From Gemmata massiliana (GTDB lineage Bacteria; Planctomycetota; Planctomycetia; Gemmatales; Gemmataceae), in NCBI RefSeq assembly GCF_901538265.1, contig NZ_LR593886.1:6283738-6347737 (forward strand): a stretch of DNA of 64,000 bases. The letters are read 5' to 3'. Below are positions 51,703-61,101 of this stretch, one piece after another (position 1 is the stretch's first letter; each line of letters begins with the position of its first letter). The notes below the pieces were generated by a model, which was given only the letters and a program-made list of their open reading frames with translations, was not told where the DNA came from and ran no database searches. A program made the position numbers and the translations under genes.

Positions 51703-54700
51703 ATGCGCCAATACACCTTTTCGCTACTACTTCTGCTCTCGCCCTCACTCGCGTTCGCACAGAACGACGCGAAGGTGCCCGACCCGGACCCGGAACTGGA
51801 GCGCAAGACGTTCACCGTCGCGCCCGGGTTCGAGGTGAGCCTGTTCGCGGCGGACCCACTGCTGGCGAAGCCGATCCAGATGAACTTCGACCCGCAGGGG
51901 CGGTTGTGGATCGCGTCGAGCGAGATCTACCCACAAATCAAGCCGGGTGAGAAGGCGAACGACAAAATCATCGTCCTCGAAGACACCAATGGGGACGGGA
52001 AGGCCGACAAGACCACTGTGTTCGCGGACGGGTTGCTCATCCCGACCGGACTCGAACCCGGGGACGGTGGCGTGTACGTCGCGAACAGCACCGAACTTGT
52101 TCACCTGAGCGCGAGCAAGCCCGGCGGCAAGGCCGACAAGCGGAAGGTGCTGCTCAGCGGGTTCGGCACGGAAGACACGCACCACATCATCCACACGTTC
52201 CGTTGGGGACCGGATTGCCGGCTGTACTTCAACCAGTCGATTTACATTCACAGCCACATCGAAACGCCGAGCGGCGTGAAGCGCCTGAACGCGGGCGGCA
52301 TCTGGCGGTACAACCCGGACAAAACGGAACTCGACGTCTTCGCCCGCGGGTGGGTGAACACGTGGGGCCACGCCTTCGACAAGTACGGGCAATCTCTTGC
52401 GACGGACGGCGCCGGCGGTGAGGGGATTAACCACGCGATCCCGGGCGGTTATTACCTCACGTCGGTCGGCCCGCACGCGCAACGACTGCTGCACGGGATG
52501 AACCCCGGCTCGCCGAAGTATTGCGGCCTCGAAGTGATCTCGGGCCGGCACTTCCCGGACGACTGGCAGGGCGATGTCGTCACCAACGACTTCCGCGGGC
52601 ACCGCGTGTGCCGGTTCAAACTGCAAGACGACGGCAGCACGTTCGCGGCGCGCGAAATGACGGAAGTCGTCAAGAGCAACCACCCCGCGTTCCGCCCGAT
52701 CGACGTGAAGATGGGGCCGGACGGCGCGCTGTACATCGCGGACTGGTACAACCCGATTATCCAGCACGGCGAAGTGGACTTCCGCGACCCGCGCCGCGAC
52801 CACACGCACGGCCGCATCTGGCGCGTGACCGCGAAGGGCCGCGACCTCGTGAAGAAGCCGAAGCTCGTGGACGCGACCATCCCCGAACTGCTGGAACAAC
52901 TGAAGGCGCCCGAACAGTGGACGCGCCAACAAGCGAAGCGCGTGCTCAAGGAACGCGGCGCCGAGAAAGTGCTGCCGGAACTAGAGAAGTGGATAGACGA
53001 TTTGGCCAAGAAGGACGAGATGGCTCACCTTGAGGCAATGTGGGTACGAATCGCTCTAGGAGAACGGGCAGGAGGTGAGACGAGCTATTTCCGCGACCCG
53101 CGAGCGAAAGCGATCGCCGTGCGCGGATACACGTATGGTCTGAATACCCCAAAGCCAACCGATGAAATCTTTGCAATGGCATGGGCTGCAGATCAAAAAT
53201 TCATCACATCCGAGTTACAATTCGCGACCGTGCAATACGACAATCCGCGTGCTCGGCTGGAAGGAGTTCGAGCCTTATCGCTCCTTAAATCGGCTGAAGC
53301 AGCCGAAGCCGCACTCCGCGTGCTCGATTTCCCAATGGACCGCACGCTCGATTACGCGCTGTGGCTCACGCTTCGCGAACTCGAACCGTACTGGCTCCCC
53401 GAGTTCAAGAGCGGCAAACTTACTTTTGGTGGGGACGCAAAGAAATTAGCGTTCGCGCTCAACGCGATCGGCAACAAGGACACCGTGAAGCCGGTTCTCG
53501 CGCTCATCGATTCGGGCAAAGTACCGAAGGAGAACGTTCACGGGCTGTACCTGCTGCTCGCGCAGATCGGCGGGTCGGAAGAGTTGGGCAAGGTGTTCGC
53601 CCACGCGGACCGCGACACCGGTGTGAGCGCGGACCAGCGAAACGCCCTCTTCCTCGCACTGGAAGACGCGGTCCGCACACGAAAGGTCGCCGCACCCAAA
53701 AACGCCGATCAGCTCCACGCGGTTATTGACGAGATCAACACCCAACCGGACAGCAAAACGCGGCCGGCGTCGCGTTCGGCCCTGCGGCTCGCGGGATTGT
53801 GGAAGGTCGGCGGGCTGCGCCCGGCACTGGAAAGCATTGCGAAGTCCGAAAAAGCGATCGATCCGGTCGACCGTGCCGCAGCATTGGAAGGGCTTGCACT
53901 GTTCGGCGACGCGAATGCGAAAACGTTCATCACGAAGTTGAGTGGCGCGGAGCAGAAACCGGACGTGCGCCGACTCGCACTCGTGGCTCTCGCCGCACTC
54001 GACACACCCGTGGCAGCGACCGAAACGGCGAAGTTCCTCCCGGACGCCAAGCCGGACGAAGCGCTGATCGACCTGTTCGCGGCGTTCGTCAACCGAAGGG
54101 GCGGCGCGTCCGTGCTGGCAAAAGCGCTCGCGGACAAGAAGCTCCCGGCGGATGTCGCGAAGATCGGTCTGAAGGCAGTTCGTGCCGCGGGCCAACCAGC
54201 CGACGACCTGACCGCCGCACTCACGAAGGCCGGTGACCTCACGGCCGCTCGCAAACCACCGACCGAGGCCGAGGTGAAGGCGCTCGCCGCGGACGCGCTC
54301 AAAACGGGCGACGCGGCACGCGGGGAGGCGGTGTATCGCCGCAAGGAACTCCAGTGCCTCGCGTGCCACGCCTACGGCGGCGCCGGCGGGCAGGTCGGCC
54401 CGGACCTCACCAGCATCGGCGCCAGCGCCCAAGCCGACTACGTCGTCGATTCGCTCCTGTTGCCGCACAAGGCGATCAAAGAGGGCTTCGACGTAACGCG
54501 GGTCGTTACGACCGAGGATCAGGTCGTTCAGGGGATCAAGGTGCGCGAAGGTAACGGGGTGCTCGTGCTCCGCACGGCCGAGGACAAGGAGATCACGATC
54601 CCGGTGAAGGACATCGCGGAGCGCACGAAGTCCACCAAGTCCCTCATGCCCGAAGGGTTGACGGACCAACTCACGAAGCAGGACTTCACGGACCTCGTGC

Positions 54701-55203
54701 GGTACATCTCGGAACTCGGCAAGGTCGGCGGGGCTTACGCCCCGAGCAAGGCCCGCGTCGTCCGGCGCTGGCAGGTGATCGAGCCGACGAACGCGAACCT
54801 GAACGCCTTCCGGCGCGCCCGCGTGTCGGCCGCCGCGGAAGCGGAAAGCCCGTTCTCGTGGGCTCCCGCGTACTCGAAGGTGTCGGGCGATCTGCCGCTC
54901 GCAGAGCAACCGAAGTTCACCGTGTGGAACGATACCGCGCCACAAACGGTGCTCCGCTTCCAGCTTGATGTAACTACCGCCGGGGCCGCGAAACTGAAGT
55001 TCAACTCGGTCGCGGGCCTGACGGTGTACGTGGGCAACACGCCGATCGAGCCGAAGCCGGAAACGGTCCTCGACCTCAAGGCCGGCGTGCAAACGGTCAC
55101 GATCCTCATCGACCGCTCGAAGCGCGCGACCGAAGACGTGCGGATCGAGTTGGACGACGTGGAGAAGTCGCCCGCGCGCGTCGCGGTTGTGGGCGGAAAA
55201 TGA
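51703..55203 (+). CDS. PVC-type dehydrogenase with HEAT-like repeats and CxxCH cytochrome c domain
   Basis: 1166 residues with a signal peptide (FSLLLLLSPSLAFA). Residues about 30-390 are a membrane-bound-dehydrogenase-type propeller (TIGR02604-like: VSLFAADPLLAKPIQMNFDP, ALYIADWYNPIIQHGEVDF); 400-800 are HEAT/ARM-like helices; C885-LAC-H889 lies in a cytochrome c domain (TIGR02603-like: GPDLTSIGASAQADYVVDSL), followed by a beta domain. Such proteins are abundant in planctomycetes and thought to oxidise sugars or alcohols outside the cytoplasm. A stretch at about 52980-53330 has lower GC and rare codons (ATA, CTA) unlike the rest. Confidence 0.93.
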   Translation: MRQYTFSLLLLLSPSLAFAQNDAKVPDPDPELERKTFTVAPGFEVSLFAADPLLAKPIQMNFDPQGRLWIASSEIYPQIKPGEKANDKIIVLEDTNGDGKADKTTVFADGLLIPTGLEPGDGGVYVANSTELVHLSASKPGGKADKRKVLLSGFGTEDTHHIIHTFRWGPDCRLYFNQSIYIHSHIETPSGVKRLNAGGIWRYNPDKTELDVFARGWVNTWGHAFDKYGQSLATDGAGGEGINHAIPGGYYLTSVGPHAQRLLHGMNPGSPKYCGLEVISGRHFPDDWQGDVVTNDFRGHRVCRFKLQDDGSTFAAREMTEVVKSNHPAFRPIDVKMGPDGALYIADWYNPIIQHGEVDFRDPRRDHTHGRIWRVTAKGRDLVKKPKLVDATIPELLEQLKAPEQWTRQQAKRVLKERGAEKVLPELEKWIDDLAKKDEMAHLEAMWVRIALGERAGGETSYFRDPRAKAIAVRGYTYGLNTPKPTDEIFAMAWAADQKFITSELQFATVQYDNPRARLEGVRALSLLKSAEAAEAALRVLDFPMDRTLDYALWLTLRELEPYWLPEFKSGKLTFGGDAKKLAFALNAIGNKDTVKPVLALIDSGKVPKENVHGLYLLLAQIGGSEELGKVFAHADRDTGVSADQRNALFLALEDAVRTRKVAAPKNADQLHAVIDEINTQPDSKTRPASRSALRLAGLWKVGGLRPALESIAKSEKAIDPVDRAAALEGLALFGDANAKTFITKLSGAEQKPDVRRLALVALAALDTPVAATETAKFLPDAKPDEALIDLFAAFVNRRGGASVLAKALADKKLPADVAKIGLKAVRAAGQPADDLTAALTKAGDLTAARKPPTEAEVKALAADALKTGDAARGEAVYRRKELQCLACHAYGGAGGQVGPDLTSIGASAQADYVVDSLLLPHKAIKEGFDVTRVVTTEDQVVQGIKVREGNGVLVLRTAEDKEITIPVKDIAERTKSTKSLMPEGLTDQLTKQDFTDLVRYISELGKVGGAYAPSKARVVRRWQVIEPTNANLNAFRRARVSAAAEAESPFSWAPAYSKVSGDLPLAEQPKFTVWNDTAPQTVLRFQLDVTTAGAAKLKFNSVAGLTVYVGNTPIEPKPETVLDLKAGVQTVTILIDRSKRATEDVRIELDDVEKSPARVAVVGGK

Positions 55204-55316
55204 AGTTTCGTGGGGCGCGGGGCGCCACCCGCTGAATGCGTGCTCCGGGTAACTAAAATCGCCCGGAACTAAGTGCTCTGTTTTGCGGGTAAGCCCCGCG
55301 CTCCACCGAAGGTGAC

Positions 55317-55994
55317 ATGCACGTACCCCTCTTCGCCGTTCACTTGTCGGACGGCGCGCTCGCGACCGCGTGGTTGGCGTCCGGATTCGCTGGCCTGGTT
55401 CTCATGCTCGCATTCGCGATGTGGAAGGTGCGCGAAGAGGAGATCCCGCGCATCGGCGTGTTCACCGCCGCGTTCTTCGTCGCGTCCAGCGTTCACATCA
55501 AGCTCGGTGTGCTTCCCACGAGTGTTCACCTCATCCTGAACGGCCTCGTGGGTGTCGTGCTCGGGCGCCGGGCACCGATCGCGGTCGCAATCGGCCTCGC
55601 ACTCCAGTACCTGCTGCTCCAACACGGCGGGCTGAATACCATCGGCATCAACGCCTGCATCGTGGGCGTTCCGGCACTCGCCGCGGGCGCGCTGTATCCC
55701 GTGTTCCGCAGGTTGCGCGTGCCCGCGTTCGTTCGCGGTGTGCTCCTCGGTGGCGGAGCCGTTGCCGGCGCGGTTGTGCTGAACTTCCTCGTGCTGCTTT
55801 TGGGCGGAAAGGACAATTGGGAACGACTCGCGCAGTTGGTTCTGCTCGCGCACATCCCCGTTGTGATCGTCGAAGGGGCGATGCTCGGCGTTTTGGTGAG
55901 CTACTTGGAGAAAGTGAAGCCCGAAATGCTCGGCTCGCGCCGCGAGCTTCCGAAGTTGGACGCCCCAACAGAAACAGAAGAGGCGTCCAGGTAA
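55317..55994 (+). CDS. CbiM-like cobalt/nickel ECF transporter component (orphan)
   Basis: 225 residues; AAGG just before the ATG. The N-terminus MHVPLFAVHLSDG resembles the metal-binding MHIxDG start of CbiM (N-terminal Met and His2). Seven or so membrane segments, with HLILNGLVGVVLGRRAPIAV and LNTIGINACIVGVPALAAGA as in CbiM/NikM. CbiN, CbiQ and CbiO are absent from the window, so it either works with remote partners or as a solitary channel. It is convergent with mutS2, only 26 bases apart. Confidence 0.87.
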   Translation: MHVPLFAVHLSDGALATAWLASGFAGLVLMLAFAMWKVREEEIPRIGVFTAAFFVASSVHIKLGVLPTSVHLILNGLVGVVLGRRAPIAVAIGLALQYLLLQHGGLNTIGINACIVGVPALAAGALYPVFRRLRVPAFVRGVLLGGGAVAGAVVLNFLVLLLGGKDNWERLAQLVLLAHIPVVIVEGAMLGVLVSYLEKVKPEMLGSRRELPKLDAPTETEEASR

Positions 55995-56020
55995 TCCGCG
56001 GCAACGTCCCACACACTCGC

Positions 56021-58015
56021 TCACGTCACCGGGAATATCTCTTCAAAAGGGACTTCCCACTGCCCGATGCCGACGCTGACGGTCACGGTTTGTTTCTTCG
56101 CGTCCACCTTCACGACCTTGCCTGTCGAACCGAACCGCTGCACCGTCACCACCGTGCCGGCCTTGAGCGTCGCGCGTAACTCGTTGAGCGCGGCCCGGTC
56201 CGCGGCTTCCTTATCGAGCGCGCGGCGCTCGCGCTCGAACGATTCCTTCGCGCGATCCGCTTCGTGCTTGGCGGCGAGCGCGTCCACCTTCGCCTGCTCC
56301 GCTTCGAGGCGCAGTTCCTGGAGGCGGGCGAGTTCGCCGGTCTTGCCCTTGCGCCGCTTCAGGTACTTGTGGGCCTTGCGGAGCAGTTCCTTCGGCAGTT
56401 TCAGGCGCCGGGCGATCTTGAGCGCGTTACTCATCCCGAACTGGCCGATGTGCAGTCGATAGGTGGGGCGCATCGTCTCGATGTCGAACTCCACCGCACC
56501 GTTCTCGGCCCGGTCGTTGTTGAAGGCGTAGGTCTTCAGGTCGCCGAGGTGCGTCGTCACGATCGCGCGGCACCGGACCGCGTCGAGTTGGTCGAGGATC
56601 GCGCGCCCGAGCGCCGCCCCTTCGGTGGGATCGGTGCCGGCCCCGAGTTCGTCGAGCAGGATCAGGCTTTGGTCGTCCGCGGTGCGGAAGATCGACGCGA
56701 TGCGCGAGACGTGCGAGCTAAAGGTGCTGAGTGACTGTTCGAGACTCTGCTCGTCGCCGATATCGGCCAGGATGTGCCTGAACACCGGAACCAGACTACC
56801 CTCGCCCGCGGGTACGTGCATCCCGCACTGGGCCATTAAGCACAATAACCCCGTCGTCTTCAGCGTGACCGTTTTCCCGCCCGTATTCGGCCCCGTAATC
56901 ACCAACAGGTTGAACCCGATCCCGAGCCGGATATCGATCGGAACCACCGAGCGGGGACCACGAGTCGCAGAACGCGGAGCGGAAGCGTCAGGCGGATCAG
57001 TCGCTCTCTGTGCCTCGTTCGCCTTCTGTTCCGCGCTCCGCGATCCGGGTTCCGCGCTCGGAGTGGGGTCGTTGCGGAACAGCGATTCGAGGAGCGGGTG
57101 GCGCGCTTGTCGGAGCCAGAGCCGGCCCTCGGTATTCACGTCCGGCGGATACATGTTGAAGTCGCGCGAGTACCGGGCTTTCGCGGTGATGAGATCGAGC
57201 TTCGCGATCACATCCAGAGCGTACACCAGCGGGTTCGCGACTCGACCGACTTCGCTACTGAGGCGCCGGAGCACGCGCTTCACTTCGCGGTCCTCGTCGG
57301 CCTTTAGTTGCACGCGCTCGGCACTGAGGTTCGAGATGCTCGCGGGCTCAATGAACACCGTTTCGCCGGTACCGCTCATGCGGTGAACGACGCCGTTGAC
57401 CTTGTGCCGGTGGTTCACAGAGACGGGTAGGACGTAGTGATCGCCGTGGACGGTCGCGTTCGGGTAGCTCAGAATCTTCCGGAGTTCCGGGTCACGCAGG
57501 AGGCGCCGGATTTCGGCCTTCACCTTCTCGTCGAGGTCAAAGAGCTTTTGGCGGACCGCCGCGAGGTCGCGACTCGCCATATCGAGAACGTGCCCGCGCC
57601 CGTCGATGCACCCGCCAATCGACTTTCCGACCGTGCCGAGGTCTTCGATCCCCGAGAGGTGGTCAATAATGCCCGAGAGGTGTTCCGCGAGGCGCATCCG
57701 GTAGCGGTACATCGCGCCGGTACAGTTGAGGGCTTCGGCCACTTCGATGAGCTGTTCGGCCGTGAGCATGGTGCCGATCTTGGCGCGCCGGGCAATTAGC
57801 CGCACGTCGTGGAGGCCGCTAAACGGCGGCGCCTGGTTCAGCCCCAGCGCCTCGACCATTTCGGAGGTGAGGGCGATTTCCTTGCGAATCGCGGTCGCGT
57901 CGGTCGAGGGTTCGATCTGCCGGGCGAGGTCGCGCCCGAGTGACGAAGCCGCGTAACCGGCAAGCAAAGCACGGACCTTGTCGAATCCGAGCAGATCGAG
58001 CGTGTGAGCGTCCAT
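56021..58015 (-). CDS. MutS2-like ATPase without Smr domain
   Basis: 664 residues from the ATG at 58015; a longer frame exists (ATG 58321) but overlaps aspS. Clamp/lever region with GTGETVFIEP, ATPase with Walker A GPNTGGKTVTLK and LLDELGAGTDPTEGAALGRA, coiled coil (LARLQELRLEAEQAKVDALA), and a final beta module (GTVVTVQRFGSTGKVVKVD). It ends there, with no Smr nuclease domain (LDLRG), so it is shorter than the usual 780. A low-complexity insert (about 355-395) sits between clamp and ATPase. MutS2 acts on recombination intermediates and, in Bacillus, on collided ribosomes. Confidence 0.92.
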   Translation of the reverse strand: MDAHTLDLLGFDKVRALLAGYAASSLGRDLARQIEPSTDATAIRKEIALTSEMVEALGLNQAPPFSGLHDVRLIARRAKIGTMLTAEQLIEVAEALNCTGAMYRYRMRLAEHLSGIIDHLSGIEDLGTVGKSIGGCIDGRGHVLDMASRDLAAVRQKLFDLDEKVKAEIRRLLRDPELRKILSYPNATVHGDHYVLPVSVNHRHKVNGVVHRMSGTGETVFIEPASISNLSAERVQLKADEDREVKRVLRRLSSEVGRVANPLVYALDVIAKLDLITAKARYSRDFNMYPPDVNTEGRLWLRQARHPLLESLFRNDPTPSAEPGSRSAEQKANEAQRATDPPDASAPRSATRGPRSVVPIDIRLGIGFNLLVITGPNTGGKTVTLKTTGLLCLMAQCGMHVPAGEGSLVPVFRHILADIGDEQSLEQSLSTFSSHVSRIASIFRTADDQSLILLDELGAGTDPTEGAALGRAILDQLDAVRCRAIVTTHLGDLKTYAFNNDRAENGAVEFDIETMRPTYRLHIGQFGMSNALKIARRLKLPKELLRKAHKYLKRRKGKTGELARLQELRLEAEQAKVDALAAKHEADRAKESFERERRALDKEAADRAALNELRATLKAGTVVTVQRFGSTGKVVKVDAKKQTVTVSVGIGQWEVPFEEIFPVT

Positions 58016-58213
58016 GAGGGCCGAATCAGCCTGTATAGCTTCAATAAGTATCATGCCCACAAGACACTCCGGCGCGGAGCCGGGTTCGGGGTCAGGGAAT
58101 TGTACGCACGCGGCTAGCCGGGACTCCTCGGGTGCAATGCGAACCGCGCACGGCGAACCCGGTCCGTATACTGAGCTTCCGCGGACCGAGACATTTTTTG
58201 TCGGGAGATGGCA

Positions 58214-60130
58214 ATGGCCGAGTGGCAACGAACACACACCTGCGAACAGCTTCGCGAGGAACACGTCGGGCAGACGATCACGCTCAACGGATGGGTGCTG
58301 ACCGTCCGCGATAACGGGCACCAGATCTTCATCGACCTCCGCGACCGCTACGGCTTAACGCAGGTGGTGTTCAACAAGGCCGACAACGCCGAACTGTTCA
58401 CCCAAGCCAAGGAACTGAAGAGCGAGTGGGTCGTGTCGGTGACCGGTCTCGTCCGCAAGCGCCTGGAAGGGGCGGCCCGCGCCGACATTTCCACCGGCGA
58501 AATCGAGGTCGAAGCGAAGACGCTGCGCGTGTTGAACCAGTGTCCGCCGCTCCCCTTTGAAATCAGCGAGTTCGGCAGCGAACTGGCGAACGAAGACCTC
58601 CGCCTCCAGTACCGCTACCTCGACTTGCGCCGGCGCTCGCTCCAGAAGGTGCTGATCCTGCGCCACCGGTTGTGCAAGGTGATCCGCGACTACATGGACG
58701 CCCACAACTTCCTCGAAGTCGAAACGCCGCTGCTCGGTAAGAGCACGCCCGAGGGCGCGCGCGACTACCTCGTGCCCAGCCGCGTGTTCAACGGCGAGTT
58801 CTTCGCGCTGCCGCAATCGCCGCAGTTGTACAAGCAACTGCTGATGATTTCGGGCTACGACCGGTACTTCCAGATCGCGCGCTGCCTCCGCGACGAGGAC
58901 TTGCGGGCCGACCGCCAGCCCGAGTTCACGCAGCTCGACGTCGAAATGTCGTTCGTCGAGCGCGAGGACGTGACCGGGATCATGGAGCGCCTCGCGGTCG
59001 ACATCTTCGACAAGTGCCTCGGCGTGAAACTGAGCGTGCCGTTCCCGCGGCTGAGCTACGCGGAGGCCATGTCCAAGTACGGGTGCGACAAGCCGGACCT
59101 GCGGTTCGGGCTGGAAATCGCGGACATTACCGACATCGCCGGGGCGAGCGAGGCCCAGTTCTTCAAGGACGCGGTCGCGGCCGGAGGGGTGATTCGCGCG
59201 ATCAACGCGAAGGGTGCGGCCGCGGCGCAAGACGCGAAGAAGGCCCCGCTGTTCAGCAACACCGCGCTAAAGCCCGGTGGCGAACTGGCGAAAGTGACTG
59301 AGACGTACAGGGCCAAGGGGCTGGCGTGGCTCAAGGTGGAGGGAGGTAAATTCACCGGCTCCATCGAAAAGTTCTTCTCGGACGAGCTGAAGGCCAAGCT
59401 CACCGAGCGCCTCGGCGCGGTCGACGGTGACCTGCTCCTGATCGTCGCGGGACCGGAATCGGTCGTGTGCGACGCTCTCGGCGCACTGCGCCTTCACCTC
59501 GCGGCGCGGCTCAAGCTCTACCGGAACTGGTGGGAGGAGAAGGCCGAGCACGACGAGTCCGAGAAGAAAAAGGCAGACGCGGCCAAGAAGAAGAAAGAGA
59601 ACTACGCCCCGGTGCCGTTCCAACCCCGCGCCGAGCACTTTAACTTCGCCTGGGTGCTCGACTTCCCAATGTTCGGGTGGGACGACGAGGAGAAGAAGTG
59701 GGCTGCGATGCACCACCCGTTCACCGCGCCGATGGACGAAGACCTGCCGCACTTCTGGCAGAACGAGTCGCTCGGTAAGGTGCGGGCAAAAGCTTACGAC
59801 ATGGTGCTGAACGGCTACGAGGTCGGCGGCGGGAGCATCCGTATCCACCGTCAGGACGTGCAGAGCCGCGTGTTCGAGATCCTCGGCATGAACCCCGAGG
59901 AAGCCAAGGCGCGGTTCGGCTTCCTGTTGGACGCGCTCCAAAGCGGCGCCCCGCCCCACGGCGGTATCGCCCTCGGTCTCGACCGCTGGGCCATGATTAT
60001 TGCCGGGACGACCAACATTCGCGACGTGATCGCGTTCCCGAAGAACCAGCGCGCCCGCGACCTGATGACGGGCGCCCCGGCTCAGGTCGACGACCGGCAA
60101 TTGAAGGAACTGGGAGTGAAGTTGAGTTAA
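58214..60130 (+). CDS. aspS: Aspartyl-tRNA synthetase
   Basis: 638 residues from the ATG at 58214 (GGAG six bases upstream; an ATG at 58208 abuts the SD). OB-fold anticodon domain (LNGWVLTVRDNGHQIFIDLR), class II motif 1-2 (YRYLDLRR; FQIARCLRDEDLRADRQPEF), bacterial GAD insertion (about 290-430) and motif 3 (GIALGLDRW). Bacterial-type, longer than usual because of a Lys/Glu-rich insert near residues 450-475 (EKKKADAAKKKKE). Divergent from mutS2 with a 198-base gap. Confidence 0.96.
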   Translation: MAEWQRTHTCEQLREEHVGQTITLNGWVLTVRDNGHQIFIDLRDRYGLTQVVFNKADNAELFTQAKELKSEWVVSVTGLVRKRLEGAARADISTGEIEVEAKTLRVLNQCPPLPFEISEFGSELANEDLRLQYRYLDLRRRSLQKVLILRHRLCKVIRDYMDAHNFLEVETPLLGKSTPEGARDYLVPSRVFNGEFFALPQSPQLYKQLLMISGYDRYFQIARCLRDEDLRADRQPEFTQLDVEMSFVEREDVTGIMERLAVDIFDKCLGVKLSVPFPRLSYAEAMSKYGCDKPDLRFGLEIADITDIAGASEAQFFKDAVAAGGVIRAINAKGAAAAQDAKKAPLFSNTALKPGGELAKVTETYRAKGLAWLKVEGGKFTGSIEKFFSDELKAKLTERLGAVDGDLLLIVAGPESVVCDALGALRLHLAARLKLYRNWWEEKAEHDESEKKKADAAKKKKENYAPVPFQPRAEHFNFAWVLDFPMFGWDDEEKKWAAMHHPFTAPMDEDLPHFWQNESLGKVRAKAYDMVLNGYEVGGGSIRIHRQDVQSRVFEILGMNPEEAKARFGFLLDALQSGAPPHGGIALGLDRWAMIIAGTTNIRDVIAFPKNQRARDLMTGAPAQVDDRQLKELGVKLS

Positions 60131-60231
60131 TTTCGCGCAAGTGATTGAAAAAGGTGCATTCGAGTGGCAGAACGGGATGCGGGTCGCCCACTCGCTACCC
60201 CGCTCACAAGCACAACTCTTCCCCGAGTTGC

Positions 60232-60268
60232 TACCCCGGAGGGCGTTCCTCCGGGGTATGTGTTTTTC
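60232..60268 (+). terminator. Rho-independent terminator after aspS
   Basis: TACCCCGGAGG, loop GCGTT, exact complement, then TGTGTTTTTC. Another shorter hairpin (CGAGTGG/CCACTCG) lies at about 60160-60194. Marks the end of the aspS transcript. Confidence 0.85.
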
Positions 60269-60324
60269 TAGGGGTTTTATGCGATCTTAATAGCTTCAAT
60301 ATCATTTGCAATTTCTTCCAAATC

Positions 60325-60336
60325 ATTTGAAATCAT
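60325..60336. promoter_or_regulatory. Candidate operator, ATTTGAAATCAT
   Basis: The 12-mer occurs here and inverted at 60743-60754, on both sides of the minus-strand gene 60377-60622. The region 60290-60350 is AT-rich with related words (ATCATTTG, AAATCAT, CGATTTC). Resembles an operator or attachment-side signal at the left edge of the accessory block. Visual evidence only. Confidence 0.4.
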
Positions 60337-60376
60337 ATCGATTTCACGCATAAGGTGGGATTGAGTGGGCGTTGCA

Positions 60377-60622
60377 TCACCCCACTTCACTCTTGTCTTC
60401 GAGCTCGTCGTCTGCCTTCATCTGCTTCAGCAATTTCGGCCAGTCCATTGGATCGAGATCTAGGGACCACTGCCGCAGGATCTCGTTCGCTAGTTCCGTC
60501 TCATCGCGGTAACCCCGTATGCGCGCTTCGCGGTAAAGGAACTGCGCTGTCACAGGGTTGATGCGAACCACGCAGTGCGCGGGCTTTCCGTCCGCGGTGT
60601 ATCGCTTTCGTTCACGCGGCAT
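60377..60622 (-). CDS. Small basic protein, paralogue of 60837-61061
   Basis: 81 residues. It begins MPRERKRYTADGKPAHCVV and has a helical core (LYREARIRGYRDETELANEI, LRQWSLDLDPMDWPKLL). The pattern MPRxRxRxTxDGxPAxCVV...LYRExRxRGY...ETxLxNxILRQWS...WP is shared with the divergent gene 60837-61061. The fold could be a ribbon-helix-helix-like DNA-binding protein, which would fit control of the shared 214-base intergenic region, but this is not proven. Confidence 0.75.
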   Translation of the reverse strand: MPRERKRYTADGKPAHCVVRINPVTAQFLYREARIRGYRDETELANEILRQWSLDLDPMDWPKLLKQMKADDELEDKSEVG

Positions 60623-60742
60623 GCGACCTCCTTCGTTAGCTGCTGGCGGCTGGAATTGTCTCTTGTATCGGTTGTTACGTAAAGCCCGATGAAGTGACTT
60701 GAGACGATATTGCGCCCAGGAGCCTCGCTTTAGCGATCTGAA

Positions 60743-60754
60743 ATGATTTCAAAT
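60743..60754. promoter_or_regulatory. Inverted copy of the ATTTGAAATCAT operator candidate
   Basis: ATGATTTCAAAT, exact complement of 60325-60336, in the divergent region between two paralogous small genes, about 85 bases upstream of the ATG at 60837. Nearby GATCTGAAATGA and CGAATCCAATTC are related AT-rich words. Confidence 0.4.
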
Positions 60755-60836
60755 CGAATCCAATTCATTTCCCGTGGGCGATACTGTTGATGTGGCCTTC
60801 ACGCCAACTGCGCTCACCGCCGCGAAGGGGGCAACG

Positions 60837-61061
60837 ATGCCTCGGAAACGATCTCGTATCACGCCGGATGGCCAACCTGCAAAGTGCGTTGTGAACGTCG
60901 TGCCTCACCTGGCTGCTTACCTGTACCGCGAAACACGACAGCGCGGATACAAGAACGAAACCGACCTGGTGAACGACATCCTGCGGCAGTGGTCAGTATC
61001 GCTGCCCGCGCTGAGCTGGCCCGAGGTAGCCGAGAGCCTCAAGGCTCCGACTGCCGCATAG
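60837..61061 (+). CDS. Small basic protein, paralogue of 60377-60622
   Basis: 74 residues from the ATG at 60837, with a strong GAAGGGGG ribosome site. N-terminus MPRKRSRITPDGQPAKCVV, core YLYRETRQRGYKNETDLVND, ILRQWSVSLPALSWPEVAES. Same family as the divergent gene. Likely a regulator or accessory protein of the mobile block; no database identity can be given here. Confidence 0.75.
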   Translation: MPRKRSRITPDGQPAKCVVNVVPHLAAYLYRETRQRGYKNETDLVNDILRQWSVSLPALSWPEVAESLKAPTAA

Positions 61062-61101
61062 CGCCCTTCCCTGCCCCCTCACCCACACCAGGAGAGCGAT
61101 C

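Noticed and set aside
53446-55092. 548-codon minus-strand frame opposite the cytochrome gene
   Set aside because: Overlaps the CxxCH domain coding region; no motif in the shadow translation.
60131-60231. tRNA gene as integration site next to the phage-like block
   Set aside because: A hairpin (CGAGTGG/CCACTCG) is present but no D-loop, anticodon or T-loop pattern could be folded.
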